A DNA stretch of 61,168 nucleotides from Bacteroidaceae bacterium. Lineage in GTDB: Bacteria; Bacteroidota; Bacteroidia; Bacteroidales; Bacteroidaceae. Every line of letters begins with the position of its first letter. The first letter of the stretch is position 1. Below, in pieces: positions 38,361 to 45,329 of the stretch. A program made the position numbers and the translations under genes. The notes beneath the pieces are model-generated. The model did not search any database and had not been told where the DNA came from. It saw only the letters and a program-made list of their open reading frames with translations. Location of the stretch: the NCBI GenBank assembly GCA_024398615.1, contig JAKSIU010000015.1, positions 1-61,168 on the forward strand, given 5' to 3'.

Positions 38361-39122
38361 TCAGATTTCAGCTGAATCCTGCGCGTCGCGGATCTCCACG
38401 GCACGTCCCTGACGGATTATCGAGCAGGGCGGGACATCGTGCGTGAGCCAGATGTTACCGCCCACTATTGTGTCATGGCCTATGGTCACCCTGCCAAGAA
38501 TCGATGTGTTGGAATATACTGTCACATTGTCTTCCAGTATTGGATGACGCGGCTTGTCTATGGGATGTCCCTGCTCGTCGTAGCTGAACGACTTGGCACC
38601 CAGTGTCACGCCCTGATACAGCATGACGTGATTTCCAATAATGCTTGTCGCACCGACCACGACACCTGTACCATGGTCAATGGCAAAGTATTCGCCTATT
38701 GTGGCCGCCGGATGGATATCAATTCCTGTGGCGCTGTGAGCCATCTCCGTGAGAATGCGCGGAATGCGCGGAACACCCAGCTCATGCAGACAGTGTGCGG
38801 AACGGTAGTTCAGCATGACCTTGACCAACGGGTAGCACAGGACCACCTCACCCAAGTCACGCACGGCCGGATCATTATGGGCAACGGCCTGGACATCGGT
38901 ATTCAGCAGACGTCCTATCTCAGGTAAGGCATTCACAAAACTCTGCGCCACGGCCGGAGCTGCAGTCTCGGCCATCACCGTCGGCAGCTGGTCAAGGAGA
39001 ATCTCGCGGATTGCAGCCGGACCGTCAGTCCACTTGGGCACATCGGAATAATCGGGAAAGATCACGTACTTGACAAGATCCATCATCCGTTCCAGTTCTC
39101 TGGTACTTGTCGATTTGTTCAT
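38361..39122 (-). CDS. cysE: Serine O-acetyltransferase (EpsC-type)
   Basis: 253 residues. It makes O-acetylserine from serine and acetyl-CoA. A helical N-terminal domain (about 1-115) precedes the left-handed parallel beta-helix (GIDIHPAATIGEYFAIDHGTGVVVGAT ... NVTVYSNTSILGRVTIGH). The catalytic His is in IDHGTG. The long form with this N-terminus is the EpsC family common in Bacteroidetes. Last of mscS-cysK-cysE, 18 bases after cysK. Converges on cyuA with no intergenic base. Confidence 0.93.
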   Translation of the reverse strand: MNKSTSTRELERMMDLVKYVIFPDYSDVPKWTDGPAAIREILLDQLPTVMAETAAPAVAQSFVNALPEIGRLLNTDVQAVAHNDPAVRDLGEVVLCYPLVKVMLNYRSAHCLHELGVPRIPRILTEMAHSATGIDIHPAATIGEYFAIDHGTGVVVGATSIIGNHVMLYQGVTLGAKSFSYDEQGHPIDKPRHPILEDNVTVYSNTSILGRVTIGHDTIVGGNIWLTHDVPPCSIIRQGRAVEIRDAQDSAEI

Positions 39123-39140
39123 AGGTACTATATGTGTATT

Positions 39141-40055
39141 TCAGTCAAAAATTCCAGTCGAGAGATAGCGCTCACCGGTATCGGGCATGAGCACCACTAT
39201 CATTTTGCCCTCGTTCTCGGGCAATGAGGCCAGTTCGCGGGCTGCATGATATGCGGCACCTGACGATATGCCCACCAGCAGGCCGCGTTCGCGTGCCAGA
39301 AAGCGGGTTGCGGCAAAGGCATCGCTGTCAGTGACGGTCACCACCCGGTCAACCGCTTCCGGATTGTATGTTTCAGGAATGAAATTGGCTCCTATTCCCT
39401 GTATGCCATGCGCTCCGCTCACGCCCTTCGTGATTACAGGCGATGCGGCTGGCTCCATGGCCACCACTTCTATGCTGCTGTTGAAACGCTTGAGTCCCAG
39501 TCCGGTGCCACTCACGGTTCCTCCGGTGCCGGTGCCGGCAACGAAGATATCCACCTGTCCTTCAGTCTGACGCCATATCTCAAGGGCTGTAGTCTCTTCA
39601 TGGACTTTGGGATTGGCCGGGTTGGTGAACTGCCCAAGAATGACCGCTCCGGGAATTTCAGCGCACAGCTCATCGGCCTTGGCTATTGCACCCTTCATGC
39701 CCTGGTCCCCGGGAGTGAGAACAATCTCAGCCCCGTAAGCCGCCAGCAGTTTGCGGCGTTCAAGACTCATGGTGTCAGGCATGGTCAGGACAGTGCGGTA
39801 ACCATGCTGGCGTCCAATCCATGCCAGCCCCACTCCGGTATTGCCGCTTGTCGGCTCAATGATGGTACCGCCAGGCTGCAGAAGGCCGCGACTCTCGGCA
39901 TCAAGAATCATGGCCATGGCAGTACGGTCCTTTACACTGCCTCCCGGATTGAAGCATTCCAGCTTGGCTACAATGCGTGCCTTCTGTCCTTGGACCGGCG
40001 CAATCTCCAGCAGCGGTGTATTACCGACAAGTTCTGTCAGACTATTGAATATCAT
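39141..40055 (-). CDS. cysK: Cysteine synthase (O-acetylserine sulfhydrylase)
   Basis: 304 residues from the ATG at 40055 (MIFNSLTELVGNTPLLEI); a GTG one codon earlier is an alternative. It makes cysteine from O-acetylserine and sulfide with PLP. The PLP lysine is in NPGGSVKDRTA, the substrate loop is TSGNTG, and the phosphate loop GTGTGGT. The start overlaps the mscS stop by one base (TGATG). The following cysE supplies its substrate, a classic pairing. Confidence 0.96.
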   Translation of the reverse strand: MIFNSLTELVGNTPLLEIAPVQGQKARIVAKLECFNPGGSVKDRTAMAMILDAESRGLLQPGGTIIEPTSGNTGVGLAWIGRQHGYRTVLTMPDTMSLERRKLLAAYGAEIVLTPGDQGMKGAIAKADELCAEIPGAVILGQFTNPANPKVHEETTALEIWRQTEGQVDIFVAGTGTGGTVSGTGLGLKRFNSSIEVVAMEPAASPVITKGVSGAHGIQGIGANFIPETYNPEAVDRVVTVTDSDAFAATRFLARERGLLVGISSGAAYHAARELASLPENEGKMIVVLMPDTGERYLSTGIFD

Positions 40056-40996
40056 CACTTTAAAAGATCTTTCAACCCGTTCTTAAGCTGAATGTCCATG
40101 TGAGGGAATGCAAAGCTTATGCCGTTCTTCGGAAGTTCGGTATAGGCCAGATTATTAATATCATATTTGACACTCCAGTAGTCATCGGCATTGGTCCAGT
40201 ACCACACCGTGAACTCCACGTTGCTGTCGTTCATGGCAGTGAGTGAGGCCGACGGATCCTTTGCACCAGGAGTCGAAGCATCCAGCACGCGGGCATCGGA
40301 CTTTACCAGAGAGAGCAGCAGATCAATGCATTTCCGGGAATCAGTACCGTATTCGACTGTCACCTTCATGTCCAGCCGACGTATGGGATGATGGAAAATG
40401 TTCTCAATAGTGCCGTTTGACAGGACTCCATTAGGAATTACAATCACCCTATTGTCACGCGTACGGATCTTCGTGTGGAAGATGGACAGTTCTGTTACCG
40501 TTCCCTCCAGCCCCTGCGCGCGTATGTAATCACCAGCCTTGAACGGCTTGAAAATGAGCAGCATGATTCCTCCGGCAAAGTTCGATACGGTACCGCTCAG
40601 TGCCATTCCGACAGCCATTCCGCCAGCAGCCAGCAATGCAGCCAGCGACGTTGTGTTAATGCCCAGCGTGGCAATGGTCAGCGTAATGAGCAGCAGCGTA
40701 AGAGTTATGGAAACCAGCGATGTCACAAACGTCGCCAAAGTCTTCTCGGTATTGCGGCGTTCGAACCGGCGTTCCACACCATTTCTGATTCGGCGTATCA
40801 GCCATGCACCGATGGCATAGATGATTAATGCCGCAACCAGTTTGAGCCCGAAATCGATGAATTTGCCAACAAGTTCCTTCATGAAGACATCAGGGTCTGA
40901 CTTGGCCTTTTCCATGATTGTCTCTGCGGCAATCTTGAGACTGTCACTGACACCGGAATACCGCGCAGGATCAACGGCAATTGACTGTAAAAACAT
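40055..40996 (-). CDS. mscS: Small-conductance mechanosensitive channel
   Basis: 313 residues. Three membrane helices span about 45-135, the third being the Gly/Ala-rich pore helix (LAALLAAGGMAVGMALSGTVSNFAGGIMLLIFKPFKAGDYI). The beta domain follows (GTVTELSIFHTKIRTRDNRVIVIPNG) then an alpha/beta tail. It opens under osmotic downshock. A longer N-terminus than E. coli MscS has a short amphipathic region. First gene of a unit with cysK and cysE, possibly just sharing a promoter. Confidence 0.92.
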   Translation of the reverse strand: MFLQSIAVDPARYSGVSDSLKIAAETIMEKAKSDPDVFMKELVGKFIDFGLKLVAALIIYAIGAWLIRRIRNGVERRFERRNTEKTLATFVTSLVSITLTLLLITLTIATLGINTTSLAALLAAGGMAVGMALSGTVSNFAGGIMLLIFKPFKAGDYIRAQGLEGTVTELSIFHTKIRTRDNRVIVIPNGVLSNGTIENIFHHPIRRLDMKVTVEYGTDSRKCIDLLLSLVKSDARVLDASTPGAKDPSASLTAMNDSNVEFTVWYWTNADDYWSVKYDINNLAYTELPKNGISFAFPHMDIQLKNGLKDLLK

Positions 40997-41018
40997 AAGC
41001 TTACCAATAATTCAGCTG

Positions 41019-41026
41019 CAAATATA
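41019..41026 (-). promoter_or_regulatory. -7 element of mscS-cysK-cysE
   Basis: Minus-strand TATATTTG, perfect TAnnTTTG, 22 bases before the mscS ATG. The plus-strand element at 41038-41045 lies only 11 bases away, so the two promoters overlap. Confidence 0.6.
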
Positions 41027-41037
41027 GCGAAAATGCC

Positions 41038-41045
41038 TATTTTTG
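41038..41045 (+). promoter_or_regulatory. -7 element of the sugar acetyltransferase gene
   Basis: TATTTTTG, perfect TAnnTTTG, 30 bases before the ATG at 41076. Confidence 0.6.
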
Positions 41046-41075
41046 CGTATCACATAACCGATATTGAACATTGTC

Positions 41076-41672
41076 ATGACCCGCAAGGAAGAACTGGAAC
41101 AGAACCCCGCCCTGAGGCAGGAACTGGACAAGATGATGGCCGGGCTGCCCTACGATGCCCACACCCCTGAAATGTACGCCTACCGCGATGAAGTCAAGAA
41201 GCTTCTGCGCCGCCTCAACATAACCGAATACCACGAGCCATCCATGCGCGACATTCTGCACGAACTGCTGCCCAACTGCGCCCCGGACGTGTATTTCGAA
41301 CCGCCCTTCTATTGCGATTACGGCAGTCTGATCCATGCCCAGGAGGGAGTATTCGTGAATTTCGGCTGCACGGTGCTTGACGGCGGAGGCGTTTATATAG
41401 GCCGACACACCCTGATAGCCCCGAGCGTGAACATCTTCACGGCCGGACATCCGCTGGATGCCGATGAGCGCGACCATTGGGAATACTGCAAACCGGTACA
41501 CATTGGCGAACGCTGCTGGATAGGCGGAGGCGTGACCATCTGCCCCGGTGTGACCATAGGCGACCGTTCGGTCATTGGAGCCGGAGCCGTAGTGGTGCAT
41601 GACATCCCGGCTGACAGTCTGGCCGTTGGCAACCCTGCCCGCGTAATCCGCAAACTCAACGTAAAGGAATAA
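41076..41672 (+). CDS. Maltose/galactoside O-acetyltransferase-like protein
   Basis: 198 residues from the ATG at 41076 (MTRKEELEQNPALRQ); four upstream residues in the longer reading begin with TTG. The Mac N-terminal domain (about 1-55) precedes a left-handed beta-helix with hexapeptide repeats (FGCTVLDGGGVYIGRHTLIAPSVNIFTAGH) and the catalytic His in TAGHPLDADERD. It moves acetyl from acetyl-CoA to a sugar. It is 19 bases before the oxidoreductase gene, so both may act on the same sugar. Confidence 0.9.
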   Translation: MTRKEELEQNPALRQELDKMMAGLPYDAHTPEMYAYRDEVKKLLRRLNITEYHEPSMRDILHELLPNCAPDVYFEPPFYCDYGSLIHAQEGVFVNFGCTVLDGGGVYIGRHTLIAPSVNIFTAGHPLDADERDHWEYCKPVHIGERCWIGGGVTICPGVTIGDRSVIGAGAVVVHDIPADSLAVGNPARVIRKLNVKE

Positions 41673-41691
41673 ACATCAAATACTTACAACT

Positions 41692-42669
41692 ATGCATAAC
41701 GGAAAGGTTGGAATAATTGGAACCGGCTGGATAGCCGACATGATGGCCCGCACCCTGACAGGCATCGACCCCAAGATGAAATACGCAGTAGCTTCAAGAA
41801 CACTGGAAAAGGCACAGCAGTTTGCCGCACAATGGGGATTCGAAAAGGCTTACGGCTCATACCGCGAACTGGTCGAGGACCCCGAGGTGGAACTGGTCTA
41901 TGTAGCCACACCGCATTCGCACCACTATGACAATTCCGTCATGGCAATTGAAGCCGGAAAGCCGGTCCTGTGCGAAAAGGCCTTCACCGCCAATGCCCGT
42001 CAGGCCGATGCCCTGCTCAACCTTGCCCACAAGAAGGGTGTCTTCATTACCGAGGCTATCTGGACACGCTACATGCCGCTGTCGGCACAGATACGTCAGG
42101 TCATGGAAAGCGGAATCATAGGACAACCCCGCCTGCTCAACGCCAGTCTGTGCTACATGATGGAATTCAAGGAGCGTATCCTCCGCCCCGACCTGTGCGG
42201 CGGCGCCCTGCTGGACCTTGGAGTCTACAGCATCAACTTTGCCCGCATGTACTTTGGGAAGGATGTTGTGGCCCGGTCAACATCGTGCGTAAAAGGAACC
42301 ACGGGCATGGACATGTACAACGCCATAAGCTGGACCTACCGTGACGGCCGTGTGGCCAACATCCAGTCAAGCACCATGGGCCTGTGCGGCCGCATAGGCC
42401 AGATTTGCGGTACCGAGGGCTACATCATAGTCGACAACATCAACTGCCCCCAGAAGTTCACCGTATTCAAGGACTATGAATCCATTGCCGTCTATGACAA
42501 GCCCGCCGGCCAGATAACCGGCTACGAGTATCAGGTTCTGGCATCGTTCGACGCCATTGACCGCGGCCTCATGGAATCGCCCTACATGCCGCACCAGGAA
42601 ACCCTGGACATAATGAAGCTCATGGATTCGCTCCGCAAGGAATGGGGCGTGGTCTACCCTATGGACTAA
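41692..42669 (+). CDS. Gfo/Idh/MocA family oxidoreductase
   Basis: 325 residues. The Rossmann motif is VGIIGTGWIADMMARTL, the Lys motif CEKAFTANARQA, and DLGVYSINFARMYFGKD the second-domain signature. It probably oxidises or reduces a sugar or polyol with NAD(P). The sugar is unknown. Second gene after the acetyltransferase; followed by an 11-base-pair hairpin. Confidence 0.9.
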   Translation: MHNGKVGIIGTGWIADMMARTLTGIDPKMKYAVASRTLEKAQQFAAQWGFEKAYGSYRELVEDPEVELVYVATPHSHHYDNSVMAIEAGKPVLCEKAFTANARQADALLNLAHKKGVFITEAIWTRYMPLSAQIRQVMESGIIGQPRLLNASLCYMMEFKERILRPDLCGGALLDLGVYSINFARMYFGKDVVARSTSCVKGTTGMDMYNAISWTYRDGRVANIQSSTMGLCGRIGQICGTEGYIIVDNINCPQKFTVFKDYESIAVYDKPAGQITGYEYQVLASFDAIDRGLMESPYMPHQETLDIMKLMDSLRKEWGVVYPMD

Positions 42670-42738
42670 TAAACTTGGAGAAATTTAAACATTCTTAACC
42701 ATTTCAATTGTAACATTCGGTTGATTTCAATGACTTGT

Positions 42739-42764
42739 AATGGCTATTCACACGAATAGCCATT
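42739..42764 (+). terminator. Hairpin after the oxidoreductase gene
   Basis: AATGGCTATTC and GAATAGCCATT form an 11-base-pair perfect stem with the loop ACAC. The following bases (GCTATCTTATTGTTT) are T-rich but not a clean T run, so termination is likely, not certain. Confidence 0.6.
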
Positions 42765-42802
42765 GCTATCTTATTGTTTCACAACCCCCAAAACCAATCA
42801 GA

Positions 42803-43171
42803 ATGAACTCAATTGAAAATTTCCTGTTTGGTCCGTTAGGCCAATCATTCAGTATAATCAAGCAGAAAGGAAAGTTATTTACATCCAAGGACTTTATGCC
42901 GCTCACGCCAGACAAGGTGGAAAAATTCAATGAATTGAGCGGAATGCATGAAACAAGTCTGTTCTGTATAGGTATTCTGAATAACGGCAAAATCATTGAA
43001 ATAGTCAACGAACTTGAAATGCTGTCTCTGATTCAAGCTTCAGAATTCATAAGAAATACCGTCCGGGAAATGAATCCACAACTGTCCCAAGAAAAGCAAA
43101 TCATTGATGCTTTTGACCAGGAGTTCCATTTCATCACCAACATCAAGGTTGAATCAAAAATTTACAAGTAA
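42803..43171 (+). CDS. Small protein of unknown function
   Basis: About 122 residues from the ATG at 42803 (MNSIENFLFGPLGQSFSIIK). An earlier in-frame ATG at 42740 lies inside the preceding hairpin and is unlikely. I do not recognise a family. It has no signal peptide or membrane segment and shows alternating short helices and strands. The DNA is visibly more AT-rich than its neighbours, which with the repeats that follow suggests an accessory or recently acquired gene. Its real status as a gene is moderately supported by the codon pattern and length. Confidence 0.55.
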   Translation: MNSIENFLFGPLGQSFSIIKQKGKLFTSKDFMPLTPDKVEKFNELSGMHETSLFCIGILNNGKIIEIVNELEMLSLIQASEFIRNTVREMNPQLSQEKQIIDAFDQEFHFITNIKVESKIYK

Positions 43172-43175
43172 TGAC

Positions 43176-43316
43176 ATGGAACACTGGGAGACTGATGTGC
43201 TCGGTCAGAGACTTGGCCACGCCGTAAAGGATTCGCTGAAGGATTCACGTTCAGCGTTCAAAATCAGGTATCAGTATTGTCAAGATGGCAGAATGTGGGT
43301 TTTTTGTCATCTCTGA
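43176..43316 (+). CDS. Possible 46-residue peptide
   Basis: From ATG at 43176 (MEHWETDVLGQRLGHAVKDSLKDSR ...), 4 bases after the stop of the small unknown gene. The last third of the reading frame runs through the first hairpin repeat at 43283-43312, and it is not recognisable, so it may be a chance frame. Listed for completeness. Confidence 0.2.
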   Translation: MEHWETDVLGQRLGHAVKDSLKDSRSAFKIRYQYCQDGRMWVFCHL

Positions 43317-43617
43317 TTTGGCGCCATGGGGAAGGTGCAACATGAGGAAAATGGGTCGAACCTGCGTACCCCTGTCAGAAGGCCTTCTGGGCGGGTTTTT
43401 CATTGTGCGGCGGAAAGTGCGCCCGCGTGCTTCCAGCTAGCGAACCATTTCATCAAAAACAAGATGACAAAATATGGGGTTCTTGTCATCTCACTGGAAT
43501 ACATGTCATGGCTGACAATATAATACCCCCGTAAGAAGGTATTCTGGATGGGGTGCAATGTTGAGAAGATTCTGTTTCATAACATGAGATGACAAAAATG
43601 GCATTAATTGCCATCTC
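43283..43617. repeat. Three short hairpins built on AGATGACAA/TTGTCATCT
   Basis: Hairpin 1 pairs 43283-43290 (AGATGGCA) with 43305-43312 (TGTCATCT). Hairpin 2 pairs 43462-43470 (AGATGACAA) with 43483-43491 (TTGTCATCT). Hairpin 3 pairs 43586-43595 (GAGATGACAA) with 43608-43617 (TTGCCATCTC) with one mismatch, and has an inner ATGGCA/TGCCAT stem. Between them, CCCCTGTCAGAAGGCCTTCTGG (43372-43393) and CCCCCGTAAGAAGGTATTCTGG also resemble one another, so a longer unit may have been duplicated and then drifted. No gene was found in 43317-44019. Confidence 0.65.
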
Positions 43618-43673
43618 GTCTTATACGTGAGTGCGGTTTGAGTGCGGATTACCATACTTCGTGTCCGCGGCAT

Positions 43674-43922
43674 TTTTGCATGATGGATGGTGGGATGTGC
43701 GGACTTTCCGTGGAATGGCCGCCGAGCGCCAAGGCCTTTCAGGCGTGAAGAAACGCGGCTGTCTGAGCGGCCAAGCCGCGAGTTCCGCGTTTCAGCCTGA
43801 AAGACCGAAGGAGCAGGCCATGGAGCGGCAGTCCGCACATCCCACCATCCATCATGCAAAACCTGTATTCAATAATAATGATATCGGATATCAGCAATCC
43901 CCACTATATTTCGACTGAGCCG
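43674..43922. repeat. Palindromic element, copy 1, with downstream tail
   Basis: The core 43674-43861 (188 bp) has perfect 32-base inverted ends (beginning TTTTGCATGATGGATGG, ending CCATCCATCATGCAAAA) and an inner stem pairing CTTTCAGGC with GCCTGAAAG, topped by GCGGC-CAA-GCCGC. It is followed by a tail shared with copy 2, ending ATTTCGACTGAGCCG at 43921. Both strands carry open frames through the palindrome, but these arise from its symmetry. The element lies between a plus-strand gene end and the end of the minus-strand GH43 gene. See copy 2 at 54258-54502. Confidence 0.85.
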
Positions 43923-43943
43923 GTTATTCTTTAAAAAACAAAT

Positions 43944-43977
43944 AAAAGCGTCCTCCCGATATGGAAAGACGCCTTTT
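43944..43977 (-). terminator. Terminator of the GH43 pair
   Basis: AAAAGCGTC (43944-43952) pairs with GACGCCTTTT (43968-43977, one bulged C); on the minus strand the stem is followed by TTTTATTTG. Lies 43 bases after the GH43 stop. Confidence 0.7.
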
Positions 43978-44019
43978 GCATTCCTGATTTCAAACGATAT
44001 CTGATACTGTCAGACAGAA

Positions 44020-45300
44020 TCAGTACAGACGTTCGCCAAGAACCAGTTTGTCACCGCTGTCGTCAACGGTCCAGATCTGTGGCTTGCGCTGGCCGCTTTC
44101 GCCTTCAGCGTGGTGCACGGAATAGAGCAGCTTGCCCTCGAAAGTGCGGAACAGCATGCCGTGACCTGAGTTGTCACCCTTGAAGGCCTTCTCTTCCTGA
44201 ACCCACGGACCCTTGATGCTGCCGCTTGTCGAATAGGCAATGCCCTGAGCGTAACGGTTCTCGCCCCAGCTTGACCAAAGCATGCCAAGAACGCCTGTCT
44301 GCGTGCGGAACAGCTGCGGGCCATCGGTCACCCAACCCGGCATCTTCATGCCGAAGGTGGCTTCGCCGATTGAGCTCATTTCCTTTGACCATGGAGCCTC
44401 GCTGGCACGGAAGATGGTTGTAGGATTGGCTGTGCGGTACTTGAGGTCCTTTGTCAGAGGCATATACGCCATTGTACCGTCAATGAGCTGTGTCCATTCG
44501 TGTACGAACACCATATATACGGTATCGTTCTCCTCATAAAGAGTTCCGTCAATGATGTCCCAGTCAGTCGGGCCAAGGCAGAAAGTGGAATCCTGAACCA
44601 GCGGCTTGTACGGACCGTCAACCTTGTCCGATACCAGCAGCATGGTCTGGTTCAGAGGCACGTTGTAACGTCTTGGAACCTGTTCGATGCATACACCGTG
44701 GTTGTTCCATGTTCCTGCATAGTAATACTTGCCGTTGAACTTGTGGATTTCGGCAGCTGCAACGAAATTGCCCTGCATCCAGGTTCCTGAGAGGTCAATC
44801 ACGTTGTACGGGCCTTCCCAGTTCTGCAGATCCTTGCTCTTGTACAGGGCACCGCCTGTGCTGGTCAGCCAGTAGGTCTTGGTTTCGGGATCCGGATAGA
44901 TGAAAGGATCACTCATTGACATGTCTTCCAGTTTCTGTATACGGGTCTGCTGTGCGGGACGCTGGCCACCGCCGAAGCCGCCCATACCGCCAAAACCGCC
45001 GAACCCTCCGAAACCGCCCATGGCGGGAGCACCCTGACCTGCAGGAGCACCCTGACCTGCGGGAGCACCCTGACCTGCGGGAGCACCCTGGGGACGGCGG
45101 ACCTGACCGGCCTGACCACCCTGACCGGGCTGCGGGGTACGGATCATTCCGCCAAAGTTCCTCTGACCGGGATTGGCAGGAGGAGCCTGTTCACCGCGCG
45201 GTACGTTGACAATCTTCTCATTGGTAAAATCCTGCTGGGCAAGCATCGGACTCACACATCCGGCTGCCAGAAGCAAAACGGCAATAGTTTGTTTTCTCAT
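44020..45300 (-). CDS. GH43 family glycoside hydrolase with low-complexity N-terminal linker
   Basis: 426 residues. A signal peptide (MRKQTIAVLLLAAGCVSPMLA) is followed by a 90-residue low-complexity stretch rich in Gly, Pro, Gln and Ala: four copies of about GAPAGQ, then GGFGGFGGFGGMGGFGGG. The five-bladed GH43 domain begins near SDPFIYPDPETKTYWL (first catalytic Asp). TDWDIIDGTLY holds the second Asp, and SSIGEATFGMKMPGW the likely catalytic Glu. Family members split arabinose or xylose side chains. Lies 29 bases after the other GH43 and shares its promoter. A linker of this type between signal and enzyme is unusual. Confidence 0.88.
   Translation of the reverse strand: MRKQTIAVLLLAAGCVSPMLAQQDFTNEKIVNVPRGEQAPPANPGQRNFGGMIRTPQPGQGGQAGQVRRPQGAPAGQGAPAGQGAPAGQGAPAMGGFGGFGGFGGMGGFGGGQRPAQQTRIQKLEDMSMSDPFIYPDPETKTYWLTSTGGALYKSKDLQNWEGPYNVIDLSGTWMQGNFVAAAEIHKFNGKYYYAGTWNNHGVCIEQVPRRYNVPLNQTMLLVSDKVDGPYKPLVQDSTFCLGPTDWDIIDGTLYEENDTVYMVFVHEWTQLIDGTMAYMPLTKDLKYRTANPTTIFRASEAPWSKEMSSIGEATFGMKMPGWVTDGPQLFRTQTGVLGMLWSSWGENRYAQGIAYSTSGSIKGPWVQEEKAFKGDNSGHGMLFRTFEGKLLYSVHHAEGESGQRKPQIWTVDDSGDKLVLGERLY
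45023..45092. repeat. 18-bp tandem repeat inside the GH43 linker
   Basis: GCGGGAGCACCCTGACCT repeats 3.8 times at 18-base steps (45023, 45041, 45059, 45077), with one base change in the second copy. It codes the repeated GAPAGQ segment on the minus strand, and its length would vary easily by slippage. Confidence 0.9.
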
Positions 45301-45329
45301 AATCTATAATTGTTAATTGTTCAGTCGAT

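Noticed and set aside
43506-43918. Overlapping frames of about 95 and 117 residues on both strands
   Set aside because: Both run through the palindromic element and read nearly the same residues on each strand because of its symmetry; similar frames appear in copy 2 (54064-54522). They are artefacts of the repeat.
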